Shown: positions 8,984-22,900 of the stretch, piece after piece
Layout: every line of letters starts with the position of its first letter
Numbering within the stretch: the first letter of the stretch is position 1
DNA from: Candidula unifasciata
Taxonomy: Eukaryota; Mollusca; Gastropoda; Stylommatophora; Geomitridae
Direction: 5' to 3'
Assembly (NCBI GenBank): GCA_905116865.2
Contig: CAJHNH020001154.1
Coordinates: 305,034 to 369,033, forward strand
DNA: 64,000 nt
Notes under the pieces: model-generated
Seen by the model: only the letters and a program-made list of their open reading frames with translations
Databases searched by the model: none
What the model was told of the DNA's origin: nothing
Translations under genes and position numbers: made by a program

Positions 8984-10410
8984 ACAGGCAACAGCTGATA
9001 AAGTGATCGACTGGTGTATTGAGATGAGTGCTGTAATCAACCCAGAAAAGGCAACCGTCCTGTGGTGTTCTTTGGACATCAGGATTGTTAGAACTGATGT
9101 TCCCAGACTCAAAATAAATGGCAGGAGCATCAAAAGAGACAGCCGACTGCGGTACCTAGGAATCACCTTTGACAGAAGTTTGTCTTTCAGGGATCACATA
9201 GAGGGGGTTGTGACAAGGGCTCAAAAAGGTCCTAATGCACTAAAGATTATGGCAGGGATGGACATGGAGCAGACAATGCTGTTCACACTCTACCAGCACT
9301 TAATCATCTCAGTGATTGATTGTGGACTGGGGTTACTCACTGTCTCGAAGAGTCAGCTAGAGAAACTGGAGCGCATACAGAATGAAGCTTTGCGGCTGAT
9401 CCTGGGATGTACAAGAGACACCCTGTTTGTGTGCATGCGATACATCTATAGCACTGTCGACTATTGTAGATAGGTTAAAGGTGCTGCAGGCTAAGTCATA
9501 CCGAAGAGTTGCTGCAGACAGGAAACACCCTCTGCATGAAGCTTTGGCTGCAGGCAAGGGTCAGATGCTGAAAAAAAAAATCGTGAATGGCTTAAGCAGA
9601 AGACACAATAAGACAAGTATGCAAGCTGAAGAACATTGGGCGAGGAGAGGAGGGTGAGAGTACCAGCGGAAAAGTCTGACCTGTGTAGGGTTATTATAAC
9701 ATTAGGCCGGGTGTGCAGAGAGTGGCCAGCGGGTGCTACGGAGGTTGAAATCCAACAATTGATTCACGCCCAGGTGATCTATCTGTACATATGGTTTAGT
9801 GTTGAGAGGAAAGCGAAGTACCTGGTGGTTCGTAGCGAAAGTTAATGAAAAATCTTTAGTGCAAGACAGCCTAGTATATGACACCACAACATCTAGCATG
9901 AGAATGGAGGTGGAGGCGGTAACGGCAGCTCTCCGGTGGCTACGACATATCGTAATTGTAACAGACTCTGAAGACATGCTGAGAAAGGTGAAGACAGTGA
10001 TGCTTTGAGCAGAGTGGCTAGCTTTACTGAAAAGGTCACGGGTGGTGAGCATACTTTTGATCTTTTCTCCAGGCTATGCAGGCGTAGTAAGTAGTGAACA
10101 GGCAGACAGATTAGCTGGATCCGCATCACTGGGTGGTGAACTGATACATGACAAGGCAGATGTGGTCAAGGCCTTTTGGGAATAATCAAAGGAATCAGCA
10201 CAGAAAGAAGATTATTATGGCCTGGAGAGAATGAGGCACATAGGGGTAACCAGAGGATCTGGCCGGCTCACTACACTCCGAGGAAAGGCAAGACGGACTT
10301 TTAACCACATTGTTAACGGTTCCATCTGTGATGGAGCTCTGCGCTGGCTGCTTAAAAGAAGAGGACGGAGCATGCATGGGAATGCCCCGAGTGCTGTGAT
10401 GTCAATTTTT
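8984..10410 (+). pseudogene. LINE-A RT thumb, RNase H and C-terminus (piece 4 of 4)
   Basis: The last part of LINE-A. Frame 9,003-9,473 has [15 protein letters not shown], then LRYLGITFDRSLSFRDHI and [17 protein letters not shown], the conserved region after the RT palm. Frames to 10,008 give an RNase H domain: RGKRSTWWFVAKV, RMEVEAVTAALRWLRH and VIVTDSEDML, then PGYAGVVSSEQADRLAGSA at about 10,070-10,130. The C-terminal ALRWLLKRRGRSMHGNAPS is at about 10,335-10,390. The element ends near 10,405-10,430 in a tcaactcaactc-type tail. Frameshifts near 9,470, 9,650, 9,800 and 10,010 make it inactive. Related 3' fragments occur at 26,212-27,205, 36,080-36,390 and 52,262-52,515, so this family is repeated in the window. 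Confidence 0.85.
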
Positions 10411-10858
10411 GACTCAACTCAACTCATTTTTATGTTGTCTGGTGTGTTCTTACATCGCTCTACTTCTTTCTATGAGTGCCGATCAATACACTGTCTTTTA
10501 CTTTATTAATATACAATAAGCAGGCGTGTGTTTGTACAGGTGTGTTAGGGTAAACATTCTGGCCGGCGCCGTACACTTAGTGTACCTGTGAAAGTTACCG
10601 CCCTTGTTACCATTAGAACTGTGACCGGTCTCTTGTATGGCCGACTACTTCTAGTAGTAAAACAACAAACATTCGGCATTCACACAACTTTGTCACACCA
10701 GTGTGTTTGTCGACCTGTTTTCTGACTGATTAAGGAACCTAGAGAGAAGCTATGAACCAGGGATAGAGGTCTGTCTGTGAGAGAAGACGCAGGGAAACTT
10801 TGATTGTTGTGGAGTCAACCATCGTCTGGACGACAAAGTTGTTTGCCACAGATACAAG
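10411..10858 (+). promoter_or_regulatory. BPNT1: Upstream region and probable 5' UTR of BPNT1
   Basis: This stretch lies between the LINE-A tail and the BPNT1 start codon. No repeats or coding frames are recognisable, and I see no convincing TATA box. The promoter and transcription start are presumably here, perhaps with the 5' UTR in the last 100-150 bases; the exact start cannot be read from sequence. Confidence 0.4.
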
Positions 10859-10990
10859 ATGGCGAGCACTGGTCCCACCGTGCCGCCGCTTATCATGCGC
10901 ATTCTGGCCGCCTCTGTCGCTGTCTCCCACCGGGCCGGCAATATTATCAGGGATATATTAAAGGCTGGAGACCTGGGTATTGTGGATAAG
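10859..10990 (+). CDS. BPNT1: BPNT1 exon 1 (residues 1-44)
   Basis: Begins [19 protein letters not shown] and ends [10 protein letters not shown], closely matching the N-terminus of vertebrate BPNT1 (AEGDLGIVEK). The start has a good context (aagATGG, a at -3 and G at +4). The exon ends in phase 0 before the donor gtacgt at 10,991. The N-terminal helix region packs against the catalytic core in this family. Confidence 0.92.
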
Positions 10991-13900
10991 GTACGTGTGT
11001 CCGTTTGTCGATTGTTTAAGGCACGTTCTTTTAATACATTTTGAATGCAACAAGTTACTTTAACAAACGCCTTACGGTTGTTGAGTTGTCTCGTCTAAGA
11101 AAGACTCACAGTCACAACAATAACATTATCAGTTACCTGGGTAAACCTCAAGTGCTCACGATACATGACCAGTACATGAACGTAAAAGCCATTTGAGAAT
11201 ATGTAGAGTTTCACTGTCCGACTGCTTCACTACTTGTGTGGATTAAGCAAAGTCAGTAGGGCATACCAGCTGAACATGTTCATTCTGTAGGAAGGATTGT
11301 CCTCAGTACATTATTTTTAATGTAAAAATGTCCAGCTAAGATTAACACTTCTCTGTTTGACTTGTCCATGGTTGGTTGGTCAGACACCTATTTCAGCAGT
11401 GGAGACAGGAGTTACTAAAATATGAATGCAAGAGGAGCTTCATAGCCCTAGGAAATTTATGGAGGTCAAAAGAAATGAAAAATTTAACTAAACTTAAAAT
11501 GTTTTTTATATCTTAAATTAAATTACTACTGCTGATTTGAGTGAAAACATGAACAGCTTCAATTGTACTGCACACATTCATTTACTGGTGCCTGCGCAAA
11601 ATAGTGAGAGTTAAATGGTATGAAAGAATAATTAAAATGTGGAGCTTTGGGAGAGAACTAAACAAGTTCCAGTAAAGCTAGAGGTTAAGAAAAGGCGCTG
11701 GCATTGGATATAACACATGTTGAAAAACAAATTAGAATGCATTTGCACTGGAACCCACAAGGGGATAGACAAAGGTAGACCAAATAAAACACGGAGAAGG
11801 ACAAAGTGGAAGGACATGCGGTGGGCTGTATGCGATTGCAAAAAATAGGACAACTTTGAGTTGGTTGAAGGCCTATGCTTCACAGGGGGTTTAGGGCAGA
11901 GGAAGGAGGAAGACTGAGAGTTGACTAGTCCACTGAAGCAGAACTAAAATTCCTAGTTGCATGGAACTGGTTGTATACCACTGCTGTGTGAAACAGGGAG
12001 GCTTAGTAGGTCTGAAGGCAAAATGGGCCTGCATGCCCAAATTGTGACCCTTTGAAAATAAAGTTTGTTTGTTCGTTCATTCAAATTAAAAGGGGACTCC
12101 AACATTTAGAGCTCATGAGATCTTTTGTACTTACTTTTTCCTTCCACGTATGCCGCTAAGCGTTGTGGGGAGATGCAAGTTCCTGTCATAAGCAAGGCGG
12201 GCAGCATCTGATGTTCTGAGGCCATGCTTTTGGCAGGTTTCGGAGACCCCGTCAATCCACCGTTTCCTTGGTCTTCCTCTTGCCTTATATCCTGAGCTTC
12301 TTTGATTGAAAATTTGTGATGTTATTTGATCATTTTTCATCCTGGTTAGATGTCCAAACCATTTCATTCTTTGATGTTCTATGTAGTCTAAACATGGTGT
12401 AGTTTTGACAGTGTTTCTAATGTCTATATTCTTTATCCTGTCTAGTCTTGTCTTATTCGCTGCTTTTCTTAGACATTTCATTTCACAGGCTTCTATTTTT
12501 CTTTCATGGGTCTTGTTGATTGTCCATGTCTGGCACTGGTAGCAGAGTGTTGGAATGAAGATGGTGTTTATCAATTGTGATCTTTTGTGAAAGTGTAATA
12601 ATTATGGATATGGTTGTAAGAAATGAATAAACAAACTTTTTTTTTAAAGGGTCACAAATTGGGCATGCAGGCCCGTCTTATATTCGGCCCTTCCAAACAC
12701 CTGTCTTTCACACTGGTTGTATTTTATCAATAAGCATGTTATATTCATATGATAATATGCATTTTATGATTATCAAGAAAAAAAAAAGCATGGCGGGTGA
12801 AATGCCCACACACGCTAGCGCACCCACACACACACACGCCTACCTACTCACTTAAACACGCATATATAAACACCCTCATACCTTCACACACACATAAACA
12901 CACCCCCATTCACCCACATACATACCTACCTACCTACCCACACACATACATACATACATACATACATACATACATACATACATACAGATACACACAGGCA
13001 CACCCACAGAAACAAACACACACACACAAACACACATATGCGCACAGACACACAGATACACACACATGCACTCACACAAATCTGCACACACACACACGCA
13101 TACTCACACATACACAAACACACACTCAATTGCACCCGTACACTCACATACACACGCTGATGCTCACGCAGACACATACACATGCATGCGCAGACATACA
13201 TACACACAGGTACACACACAGATACAGGCAGACACACACAAACGCAGAAACATATGCAGACATACATACACACAGGCACACACACGCAGACACACATACA
13301 CTTACAAACACAGCAAAGACACACATCCAGCAAGGTCAGTTATTTTACTCATTAATTGGTACAATTTATTTGATAAATATTATACTACAGTTTTATTGTT
13401 CTCATTCTTTTTTCGCTCCACCCTTACCTTCTTTGCTGTTACTGCTTTTGCTTATTTAAGAGAGGTCTACGAAAGGATGTGTAATGTGCCTAAACCTGTT
13501 TTCTCTGTATAGTGTCGACAATAAATCAATCAATGTAGATGATTAGAGGGTGTGACCTTAACAGTATTACATTTGCAGATTGCCGACAGTGACCAGGACC
13601 TTCAGTGTTTAGCCAATGTTGTTTTTACAAACAGGCAATGGCTACCCTTAGAATACAATGTTAAGAAAACCAAAAATGACTGTTAACTCTAAGGAAAAAT
13701 AAATACCACCATGTAACATCTAAGTAAACGTACAGATGAGTAACCTGGCACATCAACAAGAACAGTCTCCGAACACTTGTAACATCTGATGCAAGATGGC
13801 TTGTAGGGATTTCAGAGTAGCCTTTTGCAATATGAGAAAACTCACAAATAAACAAATGTCCCAACAAAAACTTCAAGTATTCAAGTACTTTACAGAACCT

Positions 13901-16900
13901 GTCACATGGCTACTTAAGTGTGTTTTCTCAGGGACCACAATCTTGGACAGTGGGGATTGTCATGGGCCCGAGCCCCAGCATAGAGAGATCATTAATACAG
14001 TATATGCAAGTGGGGACTGACCACGTTTGCCATGAAGCTGAAACTAGGATTGCCAAGATATAATACATTATAATTGGCAGTTGATCTGCGGGCCACTTGC
14101 TAGACTTCTCTGGGCCAGATTTGGCCCATGCGCCGAGTTGATTAGCCCTGACCTATATGGTTGCACACATGTGATTCAAGGCACATGGCACTAAAAAACT
14201 TCAAATGATGACAGAAATGTGGATTATGAGAAAAATAAAAACATGGATGAAAAGAAAACCAAATGAGGTAGTCCTTCAAGAACTTTGGTGACAACTAAAT
14301 TGATTACAGACATTAATAAGGCTTAGACAATGACATATTTGTGGTCGTCAAATAAGGACACATGGATTTGAAAATGTGGTACCCGCTGGCATACTTGATG
14401 GGAAGAGAACAAGTGGAAAAAGAGGTGAATGCTTGAATAGCTTGGCTATATGCCGCCATCAGGGCAGACAACTCAGACCTGATCCCAGATAGTTGGTTGG
14501 TTGATTGTGTAAGATTGCCAGCAGTGGTTGCCAATTCTTGTTGGAATGACACAAGATGATGATGAAATACAGATTACCTTCACGAACAATTTTAATTAAA
14601 AAAAAATTAATAAATACAACGGTACAAGGCACTATCATCAGTTGCTCAAAAAGTGCTGGTCAGAACAGATTTAGATGACAGTAATGACAGTTTGGACAAC
14701 CATTATAATCCCTAGCCCACCAGAAGATCTAGACTTCCCAAACAGCTGTCAAGTTTCAGAGAACATCTGCAGGAAAAGTGATGCTTCATGGGGTTTTGGA
14801 CTCCATAAGGGTTCTGTTGACAATTTGCATGGCCACTCAGTGAATACTTCTGTGCAAATCTTTTTAACAATCTTATGGCAGCTCAATCAGTGAACACTTC
14901 TGTGAAAATCTTTTGAATAATCTTATGGCAGCTCAATCAGTGAACACTTCTGTGAAAATCTTCTGAACAATCCCATAGCAACTCAGTCAATAGACACTTC
15001 TGTACAAATCTTCTGAACAATCTTATGGCAACTCAGTCAATGAACACTTCTGTACAAATCTTCTGAACAATCTCATGGCAACTCAATCAGTGAACACTTC
15101 TGTACAAATCTTCTGAACAATCTTATGGCAACTCAATCAATGAACACTTCTGTGTAAATCTTCTGAACAATCTCATGGCAACTCAGTCAATAGACACTTC
15201 TGTACAAATCTTCTGAACAATCTCATGGCAACTCAATCAATAGACACTTCTGTACAAATCTTCTGAACGATCTTATGGCAACTCAGTCAATGAACACTTC
15301 TGTACAAATCTTCTGAACAATCTCATGGCAACTCAATCAGTGAACACTTCTGTACAAATCTTCTGAACAATCTTATGGCAACTCAATCAATGAACACTTC
15401 TGTACAAATCTTCTGAACGATCTTATGGCAACTCAGTCAATGAACACTTCTGTACAAATCTTCTGAACAATCTTATGGCAACTCAATCAATGAACACTTC
15501 TGTACAAATCTTCTGAACAATCTCATGGCAACTCAATCAGTGAACACTTCTGTACAAATCTTCTGAACAATCTTATGGCAACTCAATCAATGAACACTTC
15601 TGTACAAATCTTCTGAACAATCTCATGGCAACTCAATCAATGAACACTTCTGTACAAATCTTCTGAACAATCTTATGGCAACTCAGTCAATAGACACTTC
15701 TGTACAAATCTTCTGAACAATCTTATGGCAACTCAATCAATGAACACTTCTGTACAAATCTTCTGAACAATCTCATGGCAACTCAATCAGTGAACACTTC
15801 TGTACAAATCTTCTGAACAATCTTATGGCAACTCAGTCAATGGACGTACACACACACTCACACATGCACCCGAACACACACGTGCTCGAACACATGCACA
15901 CACATGCCCACGTGCACACACATGCGTGCACGTGCGCACACACACACACACAGAAATGGCTTATGCAGCTAGTGCTTCAACAGTGATGAAGCCACCTGCC
16001 ATGTGATAACATGAGGTTATTTAGTTCAAACAGTAGCATGTCCCATCTCCAAAAACCCTTGAAGGACAAGCAGAGATGGCACATTCATTAGATGAGGCTC
16101 CAACTTCACTCCAGACATGTCACTCTCTAGCTGCTCTGTTCCTGTGCCAGCAGAAATCACACACAAGTTCCATCACTGTCCCTTTTGAAAAACAAACTAG
16201 TGAAAAACATGTCAGTCACAGACAAATCTTGAAGCTCGCACACGCAAATAAATGCATAAGAGATGACATTAGTGGTAGGTAGCTGTGTGGAAAAGGAGTA
16301 AACACTGCAGTCTAGATCTTTCTGTCAGACTGTTTACAACATGATCAATGAGAGGTGTACTGTCACTATCATCTCATACTGTCTAGGTCAGGGCTGTTCA
16401 ACTGAGTTTATTCAGGGGCCACAACTGGAATCATCACCTGCTAGAGTTCTGAGCCCCAGCCTAGAAAGATGATTAATACAATACAATGGGCAATGATCCA
16501 CGGGCCATTTGCTAGACCTCTGTGAGCCAGATTTGACCCACATGCTGCCAGTCCAATAGTCAGGGTCTACAACATGATAAATGAGAATTACACAGACACT
16601 GTCTCTGTCCTGTCAAACTGTCAACAGTGTGATAAATGAGAATTACACTGACAGTGTCTCTGTTCTGTCAACAGTGTGATAAATGAGAATTACACGGACA
16701 CTGTCTCTGTCCTGTCAAACTGTCAAAGTATGATAAATGAGAATCACACTGACACTGTCTCTGTCCTGTCAAACTGTCAACAGTGTGATAAATGAGAATT
16801 ACACGGAGTGTCTCTGTTCTGTCAAACTGTCAACAGCGTGATAAATGAGAATTACACTGACACTGTTTCTGTCCTGTCAAACTGTCAACAGCGTGATAAA

Positions 16901-19900
16901 TGAGAATTACACTGACACTGTTTCTGTCCTGTCAAACTGTCAACAGCGTGATAAATGAGAATTACACTGACACTGTTTCTGTCCTGTCAAACTGTCTACA
17001 ACATGATAAATGAGAATTACACTGACAGTGTCTCTGTCCTGTCAAACTGTCAACAGCGTGATAAATGAGAGACACGTCTCTGTCCTGTCAGATTGTCTAC
17101 ATGATAAATGAGAAATAATGTTTCTGTCCTGTCAAACTGTCTACAGCATGATAAATGAGAGATAATGTCTCTGTCCTGTCGGATTGTCTACAGCATGATA
17201 AATGAGAGACACTGCCTCTGTCCTGTCGGATTGTCTACAGCATGATAAATGAGAGACACTGCCTCTGTCCTGTCAGATTGTCTACAGCATGATAAATGAG
17301 AGATAATGTTTCTCTGTCAGATTGTCTACAGCATGATAAATGAGAGATACTGTCTCTGTCCTGTCAGATTGTCTACAGCATGATAAATGAGAGATACTGT
17401 CTCTGTCCTGTCAGATTGTCTACAGCATGATAAATGAGAGATACTGTCTCTGTCCTGTCAGATTGTCTACAGCATGATAAATGAGAATTACACTGACATT
17501 GTTTCTGTCCTGTCAAACTGTCAACAGTGTGATAAATGAGAGACACTGTCTCTGTCCTGTCAGATTGTCTACAGCATGATAAATGAGAGATAATGTTTCT
17601 GTCCTGTCAGATTGTCTACAGCATGATAAATGAGAGATACTGTCTCTGTCCTGTCAGATTGTCTACAGCATGATAAATGAGAGACACTGTCTCTGTCCTG
17701 TCAAACTGTCAACAGTGTGATAAATGAGAGATAATGTTTCTGTCCTGTCAGATTGTCTACAGCATGATAAATGAGAGATACTGTCTCTGTCCTGTCAGAT
17801 TGTCTACAGCATGATAAATGAGAGACACTGTCTCTGTCCTGTCAGATTGTCTACAGCATGATAAATGAGAGATAATGTCTCTGTCCTGTCAGATTGTCTA
17901 CAGCATGATAAATGAGAGATAATGTCTCTGTCCTGTCAGATTGTCTACAACATGATAAATGAGAGACACTGTCTCTGTCCTGTCAGATTGTTCTACAGCA
18001 TGATAAATGAGAGACACTGTCTCTGTCCTGTCAGATTGTCTACAGCATGATAAATGAGAGATAATGTTTCTGTCCTGCCAGATTGTCCACAGCATGATAA
18101 ATGAGAGATAATGTTTCTGTCCTGTCAGATTGTCTACAGCATGATAAATGAGAGATAATGTTTCTGTCCTGTCAGATTGTCTACAGCATGATAAATGAGA
18201 GACACTGTCTCTGTCCTGTCAGATTGTCTACAGCATGATAAATGAGAGATAATGTTTCTGTCCTGTCAGATTGTCTACAGCATGATAAATGAGAGATAAT
18301 GTTTCTGTCCTGTCAGATTGTCTACAGCATGATAAATGAGAGATAATGTTTCTGTCCTGTCAAACTGTCAACAGTGTGATAAATGAGAGATAATGTTTCT
18401 GTCCTGTCAGATTGTCAACAGCATGATAAATGAGAGATAATGTTTCTGTCCTCTCAGATTGTCTACAGCATGATAAATGAGAGACACTGTCTCTGTCCTG
18501 TCAAACTGTCAACAGTGTGATAAATGAGAGATAATGTTTCTGTCCTGTCAGATTGTCAACAGCATGATAAATGAGAGATAATGTCTCTGTCCTGTCAGAT
18601 TGTCTACAGCATGATAAATGAGAGATAATGTTTCTGTCCTGTCAGATTGTCTACAGCGTGATAAATGAGAGATAATGTCTCTGTCCTGTCAGATTGTCTA
18701 CAGCATGATAAATGAGAGACACTGTCTCTGTCCTGTCAGATTGTCTACAGCATGATAAATGAGAGATAATGTCTCTGTCCTGTCGGATTGTCTACAGCAT
18801 GATAAATGAGAGACACTGCCTCTGTCCTGTCAGATTGTCTACAGCATGATAAATGAGAGATAATATTTCTGTCCTGTCAGATTGTCAACAGCATGATAAA
18901 GGAGAGATACTGTCTCTGTCCTGTCAGATTGTCTACAGCATGATAAATGAGAGATACTGTCTCTGTCCTGTCAGATTGTCTACAGCATGATAAATGAGAG
19001 ATACTGTCTCTGTCCTGTCAGATTGTCTACAGCATGATAAATGAGAATTACACTGACATTGTTTCTGTCCTGTCAAACTGTCAACAGTGTGATAAATGAG
19101 AGACACTGTCTCTGTCCTGTCAGATTGTCTACAGCATGATAAATGAGAGATAATGTTTCTGTCCTGTCAGATTGTCTACAGCATGATAAATGAGAGATAC
19201 TGTCTCTGTCCTGTCAGATTGTCTACAGCATGATAAATGAGAGACACTGTCTCTGTCCTGTCAAACTGTCAACAGTGTGATAAATGAGAGATAATGTTTC
19301 TGTCCTGTCAGATTGTCTACAGCATGATAAATGAGAGATACTGTCTCTGTCCTGTCAGATTGTCTACAGCATGATAAATGAGAGACACTGTCTCTGTCCT
19401 GTCAGATTGTCTACAGCATGATAAATGAGAGATAATGTCTCTGTCCTGTCAGATTGTCTACAGCATGATAAATGAGAGATAATGTCTCTGTCCTGTCAGA
19501 TTGTCTACAGCATGATAAATGAGAGACACTGTCTCTGTCCTGTCAGATTGTCTACAGCATGATAAATGAGAGACACTGTCTCTGTCCTGTCAGATTGTCT
19601 ACAGCATGATAAATGAGAGATAATGTTTCTGTCCTGCCAGATTGTCCACAGCATGATAAATGAGAGATAATGTTTCTGTCCTGTCAGATTGTCTACAGCA
19701 TGATAAATGAGAGATAATGTTTCTGTCCTGTCAGATTGTCTACAGCATGATAAATGAGAGACACTGTCTCTGTCCTGTCAGATTGTCTACAGCATGATAA
19801 ATGAGAGATAATGTTTCTGTCCTGTCAGATTGTCTACAGCATGATAAATGAGAGATAATGTTTCTGTCCTGTCAGATTGTCTACAGCATGATAAATGAGA

Positions 19901-22900
19901 GATAATGTTTCTGTCCTGTCAAACTGTCAACAGTGTGATAAATGAGAGATAATGTTTCTGTCCTGTCAGATTGTCAACAGCATGATAAATGAGAGATAAT
20001 GTTTCTGTCCTCTCAGATTGTCTACAGCATGATAAATGAGAGACACTGTCTCTGTCCTGTCAAACTGTCAACAGTGTGATAAATGAGAGATAATGTCTCT
20101 GTCCTGTCAGATTGTCAACAGTGTGATAAATGAGAGATAATGTCTCTGTCCTGTCAGATTGTCTACAGCATGATAAATGAGAGATAATGTCTCTGTCCTG
20201 TCAGATTGTAAATGAGAGATACAGCTGTCATGATAAATGAGAGACACACTGTCTCTGTCCTGTCAGATTGTCTACAGATTGTGATAAATGAGAGATACTG
20301 TCTCTGTCCTGTCAGATTGTCTACAGCATGATAAATGAGAGATAATGTCTCTGTCCTGTCAGATTGTCTACAGCATGATAAATGAGAATTACACTGACAT
20401 TGTTTCTGTCCTGTCAAACTGTCAACAGTGTGATAAATGAGAGACACTGTCTCTGTCCTGTCAGATTGTCTACAGCATGATAAATGAGAGACACTGTCTC
20501 TGTCCTGTCAGATTGTCTACAACATGATAAATGAGAGATAATGTTTCTGTCCTGTCAGATTGTCTACAGCATGATAAATGAGAGATAATGTCTCTGTCCT
20601 GTCAGATTGTCTACAACATGATAAATGAGAGACACTGTCTCTGTCCTGTCAGATTGTCTACAGCATGATAAATGAGAGACACTGTCTCTGTCCTGTCAAA
20701 TTGTCTACAGCATGATAAATGAGAGATAATGTTTCTGTCCTGTCAGATTGTCTACAGCATGATAAATGAGAGATACTGTCTCTGTCCTGTCAGATTGTCT
20801 ACAGCATGATAAATGAGAGACACTGTCTCTGTCCTGTGATAAAAGAGCATGATGTCAACAGCATGATAAATGAGAGATAATGTTTCTGTCCTGTCAGATT
20901 GTCTACAGCATGATAAATGAGAGATAATGTCTCTGTCCTGTCAGATTGTCTACAGCATGATAAATGAGAGACACTGTCTCTGTCCTGTCAGATTGTCTAC
21001 AGCATGATAAATGAGAGATAATGTCCTCTGTCCTGTCAGATTGTCTACAGCATGATAAATGAGAGAGATAATGTCTCTGTCCTGTCAGATTGTCTACAGC
21101 ATGATAAATGAGAGATAATGTTTCTGTCCTGTCAGATTGTCTACAGCATGATAAATGAGAGACACTGTTTCTGTCCTGTCAGATGATGTCTACAGCATGA
21201 TAAATGAGAGATAATGTTTCTGTCCTGTCAGATTGTCTACAGCATGATAAATGAGAGATACTGTCTCTGTCCTGTCAGATTGTCTACAGCATGATAAATG
21301 AGAGATAATGTTTCTGTCCTGTCAGATTGTCACAGATTGTCTACAGCATGTTTCTAAATGATGATAAATGAGAGACACTGTCTGATAAATGAGAGATCCT
21401 GTCAGATTGTCTACAGCATGATAAATGAGAGATAATGTTTCTGTCCTGTCAGATTGTCTACAGCATGATAAATGAGAGATAATGTCTCTGTCCTGTCAGA
21501 TTGTCCTACAGCATGATAAATGAGAGATAATGTCTCTGTCCTCAGATGTCAGCATGATGAGAGATACTGTCTCAGATTGTCTACAGCATGATAAATGAGA
21601 GACAATGTCTCTGTCCTGTCAGATTGTCTACAGCATGATAAATGAAGATAATGAGAGTCTACAGCATAAAATGATGTTACTGTCCTGTCCTGTCAGATTG
21701 TCTACAGCATGATAAATGAGAGATAATGTCTCTGTCCTGTCAGATTGTCTACAGCATGATAAATGAGAGACACTGTCTCTGTCCTGTCAGATTGTCTACA
21801 GCATGATAAATGAGATGTTTCTGTCCTGTCAGATTGTCTAATGTTTCTGTCCTGTCAGATTGTCCACAGCATGATAAATGAGAGATATGTTTCTGTCCTG
21901 TCAGATTGTCTACAGATAATGTTTCTGTCCTGTCAGATTGTCTACAGCATGATAAATGAGAGATAATGTTTCTGTCCTGTCAGATTGCCTACAGCATGAT
22001 AAATGAGAGACACTGTCTCTGTCCTGTCAGATTGTCTACAGCATGATAAATGAGAGACACTGTCTCTGTCCTGTCAAACTGTCAACAGTGTGATAAATGA
22101 GAGATAATGTTTCTGTCCTGTCAGATTGTCTACAGCATGACAAATGAGAGATAATGTTTCTGTCCTGTCAGATTGTCAACAGTGTGATAAATGAGAGACA
22201 CTGTCTCTGTCCTGTCAGATTGTCTATAGCATGATAAATGAGAGATAATGTTTCTGTCCTGTCAGATTGTCTACAGCATGATAAATGAGAGACACTGTCT
22301 CTGTCCTGTCAGATTGTCTACAGCATGATAAATGAGAGATAATGTTTCTGTCCTGTCAGATTGTGTACAGCATGATAAATGAGAGATAATGTCTCTGTCC
22401 TGTCAGATTGTCTACAGCATGATAAATGAGAGACACTGTCTCTGTCCTGTCAGATTGTCTACAGCATGATAAATGAGAGTTACGCGGACACTGTCTCTGT
22501 CCTGTCAAACTGTCTACAACATGATAAATGATAATTACCCTGTCACTATGTCTGTCACCACATTGATGTGAACTGTATCAAGTAGACCATAGTACTTGCA
22601 TGCTCATACTGAACCAGGCACAGTCTGCAACAAGGGCAGTTATATAAGTCAAACAGAAACTGGCTGTGCTCCGCTTCAACCAAGACACTTTTGCCCACAT
22701 GGTAGAGACAAAACACAGCTCTACACTCTGTGATTGAAAAGAGTACACTGAAAGTACATAAGGTATCTTGGGACTGCACAGTAATAGGGAATGATAGCCA
22801 GTGAATGATTGAGATTGTGGTTCTCTTGGTAGTTGCCAGAGTTGGTATGGTTATGACCTGGTACATGTGTGGTACAGGTGGATTGTGTGAGTGGAGAGGA

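Noticed and set aside
12797..13512. Thr/His-rich and Cys/Val-rich frames
   Set aside because: Translations of CA microsatellite.
16566..22545. CRISPR-like appearance of regular repeats
   Set aside because: The repeats are head to tail with no unique spacers, the setting is an animal intron, and there are no cas genes. The same applies to all other arrays here.
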